Positions 41,531 through 52,751 of a stretch of DNA of 64,000 bases are shown in pieces. Each line of letters opens with the position of its first letter. The stretch's first letter is position 1. The notes beneath the pieces were generated by a model, which was given only the letters and a program-made list of their open reading frames with translations, was not told where the DNA came from and ran no database searches. The stretch spans positions 1,426,001 to 1,490,000 of the forward strand of contig CAWCGU010000006.1 in the NCBI GenBank assembly GCA_963795195.1, written 5' to 3'. This stretch comes from CAWCGU01 sp963795195. GTDB taxonomy: Bacteria > Actinomycetota > Thermoleophilia > Solirubrobacterales > 70-9. Both the position numbers and the translations under genes were made by a program.

Positions 41531-42357
41531 CCGCGCCGCCCCGCCAGCCGGAAGAAGTGGTTGCTGCGGTAGTCGTCGACCTGTCGATGCTCAGCCTCCC
41601 GGACTTCAAGTGCGGCGGACTCGAACAACTCGACGGCCTGCTCGGGCCCGAGCCGCTTGATGTGGAAGACGTCGTCGGCACCTCTGGGCGTCTCGAGTTC
41701 GTCGTACCAGGCGTGCGAAACGGCGGGAGCCGGGGCGCCCTCCCGCTTGTGGCCGAGCCAGACAACGATCTGCCCGTCGGCGACAAGCACCCTCCCAGCC
41801 TCCTTCAGAGCGCGCACCGGGTCGACGAAATGGTCGAGCGTGGTCGCGAAGAGCACTCTGTCGAAAGCGCCGGCGACAAAAGGGAGATATTCGGCTAAAC
41901 CGCGAACCTTTGGGTATTCAGCGGGGAGATCGCCGACGAGCGGATCGATCCCGGTAAAGCCCGTACCGTCTTCGTGTGGTGAGAAGTACGCGGGGATCGG
42001 TTGCGGCCCGCAGCCGATGTCGAGCACACTGCCACGAAGATCGGCGAAGTTCGCGAACGCGCTGGCGTCCTCGCGTGGACCGAAGGCGAGGTTGTTGTGC
42101 GGATCGGCCTCGTAGCTGACGACGCCGTTCGCCTGCAGCTGCTCCCAGGTTGCCCAGATGTCCGACGCCACCTCGCTGCGCGGAGGCAGCAGCTCCCAGG
42201 CGTGGGGCAGCCGCCTGTACGGGTTGCCACAGGCCTCACATTTTCCCGCCGCAGCGGTTCCGGGCTCGAGCCGTGTCTGACAGGAAGGGCAGGCAAGAAT
42301 CTCGAGCAGCCGGCGATCGGCCCCGCTGGCGGCGGCGGTCATACGCTCGCCACTCAT
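41527..42357 (-). CDS. SAM methyltransferase with N-terminal zinc ribbon
   Basis: About 276 residues. I prefer the ATG at 42357 (MSGERMTAAASG) because a TATCTT box ends 7 bases before it. Residues 20-50 are a Trm112-like zinc ribbon (LACPSCQTRLEP, GKCEACGNPYRR). The methyltransferase domain follows: GSVLDIGCGPQPIPAYF (SAM loop), LPFVAGAFDRVLFATTLDHFVDP and LKEAGRVLVADGQIVVW. Probably methylates a sugar or lipid intermediate. It is the first gene of the coupled eight-gene operon. Confidence 0.85.
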   Translation of the reverse strand: MSGERMTAAASGADRRLLEILACPSCQTRLEPGTAAAGKCEACGNPYRRLPHAWELLPPRSEVASDIWATWEQLQANGVVSYEADPHNNLAFGPREDASAFANFADLRGSVLDIGCGPQPIPAYFSPHEDGTGFTGIDPLVGDLPAEYPKVRGLAEYLPFVAGAFDRVLFATTLDHFVDPVRALKEAGRVLVADGQIVVWLGHKREGAPAPAVSHAWYDELETPRGADDVFHIKRLGPEQAVELFESAALEVREAEHRQVDDYRSNHFFRLAGRRG

Positions 42358-42364
42358 TGGGGCC

Positions 42365-42370
42365 AAGATA
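42365..42370 (-). promoter_or_regulatory. -10 element (TATCTT) for the export operon
   Basis: On the minus strand TATCTT ends 7 bases before the ATG at 42357, giving a leaderless or nearly leaderless message for the eight-gene operon down to 35,313. It sits in the 76-base divergent gap facing the methyltransferase at 42,434. Confidence 0.45.
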
Positions 42371-42433
42371 GCTGGCAGCCGAGCGGCGCTGGCGTATCCC
42401 GGCAGGCGGGCGGGATCCTGCTAAACCTTTGGA

Positions 42434-43483
42434 ATGCATTCGCAGGTCACCGATCCCGGTCAGAGACAGGTCCAGACCGCCTTTGCCCACAAGTGGGGCA
42501 GAACGCCCGATTGGGGCATCCACGGGGAGACGGCCAGCGTGATGACCGACTGGATGATGCCCCTGCTGGGGTGGCGCGACGAGGCCGAATACGCCGGCTT
42601 TCTCAGCGGCAAGAGCCGCGTCCTCGACGCCGGCTGCGGCAACGGCCGGGAAGCGATCCGCATGGCCCGCCTCAATCCGGGAGCCGAGGTCGTCGGGATC
42701 GACCTCTCCGACATCGAGGCCGCGCAAAACAACGCCCGAGGCCTCGACAACATCAGCTTCGTTAAGGCCGACCTCACCGAAGCCCCGTTCCCACCCGCGA
42801 GCTTCGACTACATCCTCTCGTTCGGAGTCCTGCATCACACCCCGGATACCCGCCGCTCGCTCGAGTCGTTGCTGCCGCTGCTGAGCCCCGGTGGTGAGTT
42901 GGCCTTCTACGTCTACAGGCAGAAGCCGCCGTTGCGCGAGTACAGCGACGACCTGGTCAGGGATGCGCTGCAGGAGATGGCCCCCGACGAGGCCTGGCAG
43001 GAGATGGAGAGCCTGACCCGATTCGGGAAGGCCCTCGCGGACCTGAATGTCGAGATCGACGTCCCCGAGGTCTCGACGCTCGGCATCCGCGAGGGGCGGC
43101 ACAACGTCCAGCGGCTGGTCTACTACGCGTTCCTGAAGTGCTACTGGCGGGACGGCTGGTCGATGGAAGAAAACACGCATGTGAACTTCGACTGGTTCTA
43201 CCCCCGCTACGCGTGGCGCCATACCCCGGAGGAGGTCCGGGGGTGGCTGGCGGAAAACGACCTCGACGAGACCTACTACGGCGAGATCGACGCGGGGCTC
43301 TGGTTCCGGGTCAAGCTGACCCGGCGATCCGGCCAAGGCCTGACCCCCGCTCGCGATCCGGATCCCGTCGACGTTTGGTGGCCATATGTGTGGAGTGACC
43401 GGAATCTTCAACCTCGAGGGCGAGGGCGTGGACCCGCAGGCACTGCAAACGATGACCGACGCGCTCGCCCACCGCGGGCCTGA
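42434..43483 (+). CDS. SAM-dependent methyltransferase
   Basis: 349 residues. VLDAGCGNGREAIRMARL is the SAM-binding motif, followed by VVGIDLSDIEAAQNNA, SFDYILSFGVLHHTPD and LLSPGGELAFYVYRQK. The ATG at 42434 starts MHSQVTDPGQRQVQTAFAHKWG. The last 33 codons overlap the asparagine-synthase start at 43386 in another frame and look noncoding, so a base error near 43,380 may have hidden an earlier stop. Likely sugar O- or C-methylation or modification of a lipid carrier; substrate unknown. Confidence 0.85.
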   Translation: MHSQVTDPGQRQVQTAFAHKWGRTPDWGIHGETASVMTDWMMPLLGWRDEAEYAGFLSGKSRVLDAGCGNGREAIRMARLNPGAEVVGIDLSDIEAAQNNARGLDNISFVKADLTEAPFPPASFDYILSFGVLHHTPDTRRSLESLLPLLSPGGELAFYVYRQKPPLREYSDDLVRDALQEMAPDEAWQEMESLTRFGKALADLNVEIDVPEVSTLGIREGRHNVQRLVYYAFLKCYWRDGWSMEENTHVNFDWFYPRYAWRHTPEEVRGWLAENDLDETYYGEIDAGLWFRVKLTRRSGQGLTPARDPDPVDVWWPYVWSDRNLQPRGRGRGPAGTANDDRRARPPRA

Positions 43484-45283
43484 CGGTCAAGGCGTCCACA
43501 TCGACGGCTCCCTCGGCCTCGGCCACCGCCGGCTCGCGATCATCGACCCCTCGCCGGCGGGGCACCAGCCGATGCAGAGCGCCGACGGCCGCTACGTCCT
43601 CAGCTACAACGGCGAGGTCTACAACTTCCGCGAGCTGCGGGCTGAGCTCGAGGCGCTCGGCTCACGGTTTCGCTCCAGCAGCGACACCGAGGTCGTCCTC
43701 TACGCGCTGGCGCAGTGGGGCACTGGATGCACTGCTGCGCTTCAACGGCATGTTCGCGCTCGCGCTCTGGGACAGCGAACGGCGGCGAGCTTGCTGCTGG
43801 CCCGCGACCGTTACGGCATCAAGCCGCTCTACTACACGCTGGCGGGGACACGCTGCTGTTCGGCTCGGAGGTCAAGGCGATCCTCGCGCACCCGTCCTAC
43901 CGGCCGAGCTCTGGACCGAGGCCGCTGCTGTCGAGTACTTCACCTTCCAGAACCTTTTCACGCGACCGGACCCTCTTCAAGGGCGTTTCGCTGCTGCCAG
44001 CCGGCACGCTACCTGCGAGTCGAGGCCGGTTCGGCGTACCGGCTCCCCCGAGCGCTACTGGGACTTCGACTTCGCCGAGCCCGCGACCGCCGCTCGCGAG
44101 GAGGAGTATCTCGAGGAGCTCGACCGCCTCTTCCGCCAGGCGGTCGACCGCCAGCTCGTCGCCGACGTTCCCGTCGGCTCCTACCTCAGCGGCGGCATCG
44201 ACTCCGGGTCGATCACCGCGACTCGCAGCTCGGAGCAGATCGACCGAGCTGACGGACCTTCACGGTCGGGTTCGACCTGCGCTCGGCGTCGGGGATGGAG
44301 CTCGCCTTCGACGAGCGCGAGCAGGCCGAGCACATGTCGTACCTGTTCGAAGACCGAGCACTACGAGATGGTGCTCAAGGCCGGCGACATGGAGCGCGCG
44401 ATGCCGCGGCTGGTCTGGCACCTCGAGGAGCCGCGCGTCGGCCAGAGCTACCCGAACTTCTACGCCGCCCAGCTCGCCTCGAAGTTCGTGCAAGGTCGTG
44501 CTCTCCGGCTCGGGCGGCGACGAGCTCTTCGGCGGCTACCCGTGGCGCTACTACCGCGCCGCCGTCAATGACGACTTCGAGCACTACGTCGACAAGTACT
44601 ACGGCTTCTGGCAGCGGCTGATCCCGAACGACGACGCTGCAGCGAGCTGTTCGCGCCGATCGGCGACCGAGGTCGAGGGCGTCTGGACGCGCGACATCTT
44701 CCGCGACGTCTTCGCCACCACGCCGACGCAGCTGAGCGCGCCCGGAGGACTACATCAACCACTCGCTGTACTTCGAGGCCAAGACGTTCCTGCACGGCCT
44801 GCTGGTCGTCGAGGACAAGCTCTCGATGGCTCACGGGCTCGAGACGCGCGTGCCGTTCCTCGACAACGACCTCGTCGACTTCGCGCAGCGCCTGCCCGTG
44901 TCGCTGAAGCTCGGCAACCTCGGCGAGGTCGTGCGCCTCAACGAGAACGAGCCGGGCCCGAAGACGCGAGCGCTTCTTCGAGACGACCCGGGACGGCAAG
45001 CTGCTCCTGCGCAAGGCGATGGAGCGCTACGTGCCCGAGCGAGGTCGCGCAGGCCGAGAAGCAGGGCTTCTCCGGCGCCCGACGCGAGCTGGTTTCGGGG
45101 CGAGAGCATCGACTACGTGCGGCGGACGCTGCTCGACGGCGACGCCGCGATCTACGAGTACCTCGACGCCGACACCGTGCGCGGACCTGGTCGACGAGCA
45201 CCTCAGCGGGCAGGCCGAACCGTCGGCTGCTGATCTGGTCGCTGCTCTCGGTCGAGCAGTGGTGCCGGACGTTCCTGAGCTGA
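43386..45283 (+). pseudogene. asnB: Asparagine-synthase-type amidotransferase 1, about 18 frameshifts
   Basis: The N-terminus is clean: MCGVTGIFNLEGEG with the catalytic Cys2, then LAHRGPDGQGV and SYNGEVYNFRELRAELEALG, up to about 43,725. After that a single-base gain or loss occurs every 30-150 bases (first at about 43,725, 43,785, 43,845, 43,902, 43,963, 44,008). Joined pieces give ARDRYGIKPLYY, VPVGSYLSGGIDSGSITA (ATP pyrophosphatase loop), TFTVGFDLRSASG, VVLSGSGGDELFGGYPWRYYRA, EDKLSMAHGLETRVPFLDNDLV and AEKQGFSAPDASWFRGE, so the protein is whole in principle (about 625 aa). In sugar loci such enzymes amidate uronic acids; free asparagine synthesis is the other possibility. Confidence 0.85.
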
Positions 45284-45286
45284 CGC

Positions 45287-46279
45287 TCAGCGAACTGCGG
45301 CGGCCCGGGAGCGCTCGACCTGGGCCTGGTGATCGCGACGCCACTCGATCAGCGCCCGCAGCCCTTCCTCGAGCTCGATCTTGGCCTCGAACCCGATCTC
45401 GGCGGTTGCGCGCTCGGTCGAGCCGATCCGGTTCTTGACGAAAGTCAGCCCCGCCGGCTCTTTGCGAATCCCAACGTCAGACCCGGTGAGGGCGAGCACG
45501 AGATCGGCGAGCTCACGGATCGAAGTTCGGACGCCGGTGCCGACGTTGTAGAAGCGGCCGTCCGCCTCCGCCTTCATCGCGCAGACGTTGGCGTCAGCGC
45601 AGTCGCCGACGTAGACGAAGTCATAGGCCTGCTCGCCGTCCCCGAAGATCGTCAGCGGCTCACCGCGATCGATCGAATCGAGCATCTTCATGATCACCGC
45701 AATGTAGGCGCCCTGGTAGTCCTGGCGCGGGCCGTACACGTTCATGTAGCGCAGCCCCGCGAACGGCATCGTGTATCGCTCGTGCATCGCCGTCGCCATC
45801 GCCTCGCCGGCGACCTTTGTGGCCCCGTAGAAGTTGGTGAAGTTGAAGGGATGGTCCTCCGTCATCGGCTCCTCGACGGCGTCGCCGTAGACGGAAGCCG
45901 AGGACGAGTAGACGAGCCGGGAGACGTCGTTGCGAACACACGCCTCGAGCACGTTGAAAGTACCCCGGATATTGACGTCGAAGGCCGACCGCGGGTACTC
46001 GTAGCACTGCAGGAGCCAGAGAGCCGCGAAGTGGAAGACCCCGTCGACCCCCGCCATTGCGGCGTCGAGGATGTCGGTGTTGCCGATGTCCCCGCCGGCT
46101 TCGAAGATTCTCACCCGCGGGTCGCCGAGCGGAGCCTCGAGGTTGCTGAGGGTTCCGCGCACGAAGTTGTCGAAGACGACGATCTCGCCGACGTCCTCGC
46201 GCAACAGCGCCTCCACCGTGTGAGAGCCGATCAGCCCGGCCCCACCGATGACGAGAAGCTTCTTGTCTCGAATGTCCAT
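45287..46279 (-). CDS. NAD-dependent nucleotide-sugar epimerase/dehydratase
   Basis: 330 residues, intact, although both neighbours are full of frameshifts. KKLLVIGGAGLIGSHTVEALL is the NAD site; SSSASVYGDA and NFYGATKVAGEAMA (YxxxK) are catalytic; LRYMNVYGPRQDYQGAY and AYDFVYVGDCADAN follow. The layout resembles UDP-glucose/UDP-glucuronate 4-epimerases and related SDRs. Its stop is 3 bases from the converging asparagine-synthase stop; the next gene downstream begins with a 6-base gap on the other side. Confidence 0.88.
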   Translation of the reverse strand: MDIRDKKLLVIGGAGLIGSHTVEALLREDVGEIVVFDNFVRGTLSNLEAPLGDPRVRIFEAGGDIGNTDILDAAMAGVDGVFHFAALWLLQCYEYPRSAFDVNIRGTFNVLEACVRNDVSRLVYSSSASVYGDAVEEPMTEDHPFNFTNFYGATKVAGEAMATAMHERYTMPFAGLRYMNVYGPRQDYQGAYIAVIMKMLDSIDRGEPLTIFGDGEQAYDFVYVGDCADANVCAMKAEADGRFYNVGTGVRTSIRELADLVLALTGSDVGIRKEPAGLTFVKNRIGSTERATAEIGFEAKIELEEGLRALIEWRRDHQAQVERSRAAAVR

Positions 46280-46285
46280 CGGCGC

Positions 46286-48159
46286 CTAGGTTAGGGACTC
46301 ACCCAGCTCGCCCCAATGCGAGCGCAGCCAGAGCTTGAGGCTGACCAGACGCCAGACCAGGAACTCGGCGTCGAGCGAGCGCTCGTCCCTCGCGAGCAGC
46401 GCCGCTACAGCGTCGGGTCGGAACCAGCGCTCCTCGTAGGAGGTCGGGTTGGCGATAGGTCCTCGCGGTGATCCTCGACGAGCGCCCAGGTGACCGCCGG
46501 GTCCGCCCTGAAACCGACCTTGTCGGCGCGGCTGCGGATCTGCTCGGGGATGACGCCGGCCAGCGCCTCGCGCAGCACGTACTTCGTAGTGCGTCCGCGG
46601 ATCTTCCACTCGTCGGGCAGGCGAAAGGCGAACTCGACGAGGCGGTGGTCGAGGAACGGCACCCGGGCCTCGAGGGAGTGCGCCATCGAGTTGCGGTCCT
46701 CGTAGCGAAGCAGCGCGGGCAGGCTGGTCGAGCGACGTCTCCCGGGCCAACAGCTCGTTCAGCGAGCGGGCCGGCGCACTTTCGTCGAAGCCGGCCTTGC
46801 GGGCGCGGTTCTGCGCAGGAGGTCGCTGACAGCTCGCACCCGGGGGCCGCGCCTTCCGGGGTCGCAGTCGCGCAGGCGCCGGGCGACGACGCGCAGCCGG
46901 CTGGCAACCCAGCGCGGCCCGCTCCCCAGCGAGGAGTTCGCGGCGGGCAGGTAGCCGAGGTAGCCGCCGAGAATCTCGTCGGCCCCCTGGCCGTCGAGCA
47001 TCACCTTGATGCCCGCCTCGCGTGCCGCGCGGAAGACGAACCACTGGGCCGCGATGCTCGCTGAGCCGAAGGGCTCGTCCTGCTGGTGCAGGATCGCCGG
47101 CAGCGCCGCGCCGAACTCGCGGTGAGTCGGGCGTCACGTAGGTCATGCTCCACGCCGGTGCGCCCGACCACCGCCTCCATGAAGTGCTCGCTCCGAGTGA
47201 GCGCCGTCGACCGGCACGTAGCCGAATGCCGCATGGGCGTAGCCCGGGAATCTGGCCGTCGCGGCGAAGCTCGTCGGCAAGGCAGACGATCGACGACGAG
47301 TCGAGACCGCCACTCAGGCAGCTGCCGACGGGACGTCGCTGCGGGCGTGGATCCGAATCGAGTCGCCAGCAGCTCACGGAAGGGGCGCGGATCTTCGTCC
47401 CGCTGTCGGCACGTCGGCCGGCAGGCCGCCAGTAGCGGTGACGGCGGCGCTTGGACGGGATCGTCGAGTTCGACGACCAGGTTATGTGCGGCGGGCAGCC
47501 CGACGATGCCGTCGAAGATAGGTCCGCTCCTCCTCGTCGCTGCGCGAGTCGAGAGAAAGCGCGTCACGCGGCGTCTCGTCCGGCTCGGGCGAGATCGCAG
47601 AGGCGGCGCAAAAGCCCCTTGATCTCGGAGGCGAAATGCAGTGATCGGTTTTGCGCGCGTAGTAGAACGGCTTGATCCCGAAGCGATCGCGGGAGAGGAA
47701 CAGGCGAGTCGCGCCGCAGGTCCAGCATCGCGAAGGCCCACATGCCGACGAAACGCTCGACGCAGGCCTCTCCCCACTCGGCGTAGGCGCGGAGGACGAC
47801 CTCGGTGTCGCCGCTGAGCTGAAGGACCTGGCCGAGCGACTGCGAGCTCGGCGCGCAGCTCGACGTAGTTGTAGATCTCGCCGTTGTAGGTGAGGGCGAG
47901 TCGCCGGCTCGGCGTCATCGGCTGGTCGCTGCGGATCGGAGAGGTCGATGATCGTCAGCCGGCGATGCGCAAGTCCCACGAAGCCGTCGCCCAGCGCGAA
48001 CACCACGTCGAGGTCGCGGCGGATGTCGAGAACACCCCCGTCCAGGTAGAGCAGGTAGCCGTCGCCGTCGGGACCGCGGTGCTCGAGTGCATCGGACATG
48101 GCCTTCAGGTCCGAGGGCTCGATCCGAGCGGGGCGAACGATGCCTGCGATTCCGCACAC
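46286..48159 (-). pseudogene. asnB: Asparagine-synthase-type amidotransferase 2, many frameshifts
   Basis: The GTG at 48159 gives VCGIAGIVRPARIEPSDL (Cys2 conserved), then ALEHRGPDGDGYLLY and FVGLAHRRLTIIDL. Later pieces in shifting frames: YNGEIYNYVELRAEL, FLSRDRFGIKPFYYA, GSCLSGGLDSSSIVCLADEL (pyrophosphatase loop), KVMLDGQGADEILGGYLGYLPA, RYEDRNSMAHSLEARVPFLDHRLVEFAFRLPDEWKI and EFLVWRLVSLKLWLRSHW at the end. Roughly ten single-base breaks lie between 46,440 and 47,950. It is 6 bases upstream of nothing else on its strand but the epimerase at 45,287, probably co-transcribed. Confidence 0.83.
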
Positions 48160-48206
48160 CTCAGGCCGGCCAGTCGACGGGTCGTCAGCCGAGCGTTGCC
48201 CGAGCA

Positions 48207-49403
48207 CTACGCTCGTCGGGGCTGGGCCTGCTCGAGCACCTGCCGCGAGCCGCGCCTCTGCGCCGCTCTTTACCCGGTAGGCTACGTTCGAGCGCAGTTC
48301 GCCGTCGCCGGTCAGACCGGGTAGATCCGGCCGCAACCACGCCTGGATCACCCGGATCGACCTGCACGCCGAGCCCGTGACGCCGCGCCAGCGCCGCGAT
48401 CTCGGGCAGCGGGGGGTAGATCATCGGCAGCCCGCCGCCACAGCCTGGAAGAAGCCGTTGGGAAGGGCGTTGAAGACGCTGATGTTGGTCGGCGTGTAGA
48501 GCGCCAGCGCCAGATCGGCGTCGCGCAGGAACGATGCGACCTCGACGGGCGCGACGGCGCCGACAAAACTGACCTGCTCGCCGAGGCCGAGGCGCTCGAC
48601 CTCGCCGGCGAATCGCTCGTAACCGCGACCGACGCAGGCCAGGTGGACGCCGGCGTCGTCGGGCAGCAGCGCGATCGCCTCCAGGGTCTTCGGAAATGCG
48701 ATCGCTGGCTTGGCGTTTCCGATCACGACCGCGAGCAGCTTGTCTGCACCGACTCCCGAGGCCTCACGAACCGAGACATCAATGGGGCTGTCGAGGCGCG
48801 GGTCGTGGGCGTTGCGAACGACCGCGAACTGGCGCCCGAAGCGCTGCTGCTGGAGCTCGGCGAGACGCGGCGCCACCGTCATGCAGGCCGCCGCCGAGCG
48901 CACGCAGTGGCGCTCCATGATCCCCCTCAGCTCGTGGGCGACGCGCGAGAAGTCGGGTTGCAGGCGCTGCTCGCTGATCAGCGTCGAGTAGAGGTCGTGG
49001 GCGTCGTAGACGAAGCCGGCGCCGTTGCTTGCGGCAGGCGGCTCGAACGGCGGGGTACTGGGCGTACTCGTGGAGGACGTAGAGGTCCGCGGGCGGCAGC
49101 AGCGGCGCCGTTCGGCGTCGCTCGGCGTTGACGCCGCGCAGCCAGCGAAGCGGTCCGTAGAAACGACGCAGAAGCCTCAACCGACGCGCTGCGGCGCTTG
49201 GGGATCGCGGGCGCGGGGCCGCCGTCGCCGGCAGGCTCGCCGACGCTGACCAACTCGAACGGCAACCCCGCTCGCGAGAAGGAGCTGTGCCCGCCCTCAA
49301 CCACGATCGAGCGGTAGCCCAGCCGCGCGAACGACGCGGCCTCCTTGAAGGTGCGGCTGTCGGCCTCGACGGCCGCCGGCGTCACCGAGACGATCGTCTT
49401 CAT
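48207..49403 (-). pseudogene. GT4-type glycosyltransferase, frameshifted
   Basis: ATG at 49403: MKTIVSVTPAAVEADSRTFKEAASFARLGYRSIVVEGG. Joined pieces continue ADLYVLHEYAQYPAVRAAC, GFVYDAHDLYSTLISEQRL (the YDAHD motif of GT4 enzymes), AVVRNAHDPRL, VVIGNAKPAIAFPKTLEAIALLP, VSFVGAVAPVEVASFLRDADLALALYTPTNISVFNALPNGFFQAVAAG and PMIYPPLPEIAALARRHGLG. It ends VLEQAQPRRA at 48207. About six breaks, for example near 49,030, 48,445 and 48,365. A retaining sugar transferase of unknown donor. It follows the next glycosyltransferase gene with a 3-base gap. Confidence 0.78.
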
Positions 49404-49406
49404 CGC

Positions 49407-50707
49407 TCACGGCCTCCGCAGCAGGCGCTTGGCGAGGCGGCGGGCCGGCGGGATGACCCGACGCGCGGATTCGCGCGAGCGGATACAACGAGCACATCAA
49501 GCGCGTTGTTGAGCCGGCAGCGCAGCGCCGAGCGCAGGCTTCGCGGCACCGGCGCCCTCGCCCCAGGCTCTCCCCAGGCGGCCGCATTCGAGGTCCGCGA
49601 CCATGCGGCCGTAGTTCCAGTCTCCGGAGGCGACCACATCGCGGTAGGCCCGTTCGGCGATCTCCTCGCGCAGCGCGTCAGTCTGGATCTGATCGAGAAC
49701 GCTCTCGAGATTCGAGAAGTCCCGCTTGAGCTCGATGTAGTGCTCGCCGGCGCGCAGGACGCCGTCGTAGTCGCCCTCGATCAGGATCTGGCAGGTCTTC
49801 GTCGCGCAGGCTTCGAGGTGCCGCGGCGAGAGTGCCTTGAGGTTCAGCTCGCCGTCACGGCCGGGGAAGCAGGCGGCCTCGACCTGGTCGTAGGCGGCAT
49901 CGGGGTGTGCCTTTCAGGTAGGCCTGGGTGCGCTCGTTGAGGCTGCCGTCGAAGTCGAGCACGCTGGCCCCGCCCTCGACCCCGATCGTGTACTTGCAGG
50001 AGGCCAGGTAGCGCAGCCAGTCGTCGCCGAGGATCGTGTCCTCGTGGCGCGTCGAGATGTCGGCGACGAGCCCTCGCTCGGCCGCCTTGGCGTCGAAGAC
50101 GGAGGCCAGCTCGGTTTTCAGCTGCCCCTGACTGCCCAGCCATGGAGCCGCGTGCCAAGCTCGGTAGCCGATGTCGACCGGGCGCTCGCGCGACGCCGGC
50201 GACGATCCGGTCGATGCGCCCCACGGTGTCCTCGTCGAGGTAGCCGGTCAGCACGCGGCCGAAGCGAACCCGCTCACGATCGACGTCCGGGTACTGCTTG
50301 GGCCATTCCGATCTCGGGCGAAACCGAGAGCACGAGGTCGATGTCGAACTCCTCGACGAAGCGGCTGACGGCGTCGGTGCGGAAGAACTCGTCCTGGGGC
50401 AGCGCGATACGGACCCGACCGAGCCCCTTCAGCGGCGCCGCCCGCTCACAGAGCTCCTCGAACAATCCCGGCGCCCAGCGCCCGGAGAGAAAGCTCGTGT
50501 GGAAGACGACGGCGTCGAAGGGAGATGCCGGTCAGGTGGCGCGCAACCTTGCGCAGGCCGAGATTGAGGTAAAAGCAGCGCCGGTCGCGAGTAGCGGCGC
50601 AGGCTGTAGAGGTGGTCGCTGACCGCCGCTCGCAGGGGGTATTCCTCGAGCCGGTAGACGACGAGCACGTTGCCGGAAGCGGGCAAGCTGCCGACCCTAT
50701 CCGCCAT
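49407..50707 (-). pseudogene. CgeB-like glycosyltransferase, frameshifted
   Basis: ATG at 50707: ADRVGSLPASGNVLVVYRLEEYPLRAAVSDHLYSL. Joined pieces: PFDAVVFHTSFLSGRWAPGLFEELCERAAPLKGLGRVRIALPQDEFFRTDAVSRFVEEFDIDLVLSV, RVLTGYLDEDTVGRID, RPVDIGYRAWHAAPWLG, DDWLRYLASCKYTIGVEGGASVLDFDG, LSPRHLEACATKTCQILIEGDYDGVL. It is clearly paralogous to the gene at 34,122 and keeps the segment missing there. About eight single-base breaks. It sits in a row with the GT4 gene and two epimerases, all on the minus strand with gaps of 3-11 bases. Confidence 0.76.
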
Positions 50708-50718
50708 CGTCGTCGCTA

Positions 50719-51795
50719 TTAGGAGGCCGCGAGCTCGAGCGTCTGCCGCAACTCGGGGATCCGGTCCGCGTGGCGCGCCATGCAGCTCTCGATCCAGTCG
50801 AGGTTCTCGCGCGTCCAGCTCGATCGTGTCTCCAAGCCCTCTGCGCAGCTCGGTCGTCGGCGGCGAAGCCGAGCTCTGCGCGGGCCTTGTCGGGATCACC
50901 GAAGCGCTTGCCGGAGTGGTCCCAGTCGCGCGCCGGGCGTCAGCGCGATCGGCGTCGGGTTGCCGGTCAGCTCGTTGACTCGTCTCGGCCAGCTCGCAGG
51001 ATCGTCGTCTCGACGCCGCTGGCCAGGTTGTAGACGCCCCCGGCCTCGCCGCTGAGCGGCGCAGGCGATCAGGCCGGCGACGATGTCGTCGACGTAGATG
51101 AAGTCGCGGCTGGCGATGCCGCCGTTCTCGACCGGCAGCGCCTCGCCCTTCAGCGAGCGGTAGATGAAGGTCGGCGTGACGTTGCGCCAGACGGTGTTGG
51201 GCGTGCCGCGCCAGCGGCCGGCGCCGAGCACCTCGCCGGGGCCGTAGACGTTCTGGAAGCGGGCCTTGACGACCGGCAGGCCGTGCTGCGAGAAGTAGTA
51301 GTTGGAGTAGAACTCGCCGATGATCTTCGAGATCTGGTACGGGCTGTCGAGCCAGAGCGAGACCGGCGCGTCCTCGCTGGTCGGCGTCGGCCTCGTCGAA
51401 GGTCTTCTCGGCGACCGTGCAGCCGGCCGACGAGTAGACGACCCGCTCGATCGCGCGCGAAGTCCTTGATGCGCTCGTAGAGCTTCAGCGTCGTCAGCGT
51501 GTTGTTCTCGTGGTCGGCGAGCGGGTCGGCCATCGAGCTCTGGTTGCCGTGGTAGGTGGCGAGGTGGAAGACGTAGTCGAACGTCGTCGGGCAGGCCGGC
51601 GAGCACGTCGTCGTCGGTGATCGAGCCCTCGACGAACTCGACCCGCTCGTCGTCGGGCAGGTTCTCGCGCTCGGCCGAGAGCAGGTTGTCGACGACCGTG
51701 ACCGTGCCGGCGCCCATCGTCGAGCAACCGGCGGACGAGGTTGCGAGCCGACGAAGCCGGCCCCGCCGACGCACGAGCGCGCGGCGTGCCTTCAA
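50719..51795 (-). pseudogene. NAD-dependent nucleotide-sugar epimerase, frameshifted
   Basis: A TTG at about 51795 gives KARRALVVGGAGFVGSNLVRRLL once two single bases near 51,767 and 51,735 are bridged. Then: TVTVVDNLLSAERENLPDDERVEF, VFHLATYHGNQSSMADPLADHENN, RVVYSSAGCTVAEKTF, SPYQISKIIGEFYSNYYF (YxxxK), ARFQNVYGPGEVLGAGRW and GIASRDFIYVDDIVAGLIACA. The end reads ESCMARHADRIPELRQTLELAAS at 50719. About eight breaks. An extended SDR acting on a nucleotide sugar, paired with a second epimerase directly upstream. Confidence 0.78.
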
Positions 51796-51805
51796 AGCCG
51801 GCCGC

Positions 51806-52747
<942 letters not shown>

Positions 52748-52751
<4 letters not shown>

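Noticed and set aside
43386..43483. True 33-codon overlap of the methyltransferase with amidotransferase 1
   Set aside because: The overlapping codons look like shadow sequence (RGRGRGPAG); a missed stop through a base error is more likely.
43725..44010. First breaks in amidotransferase 1 are spaced about 60 bases apart, like a line-wrap artefact
   Set aside because: The spacing holds for only five or six breaks and is lost after 44,010 and in the other islands.
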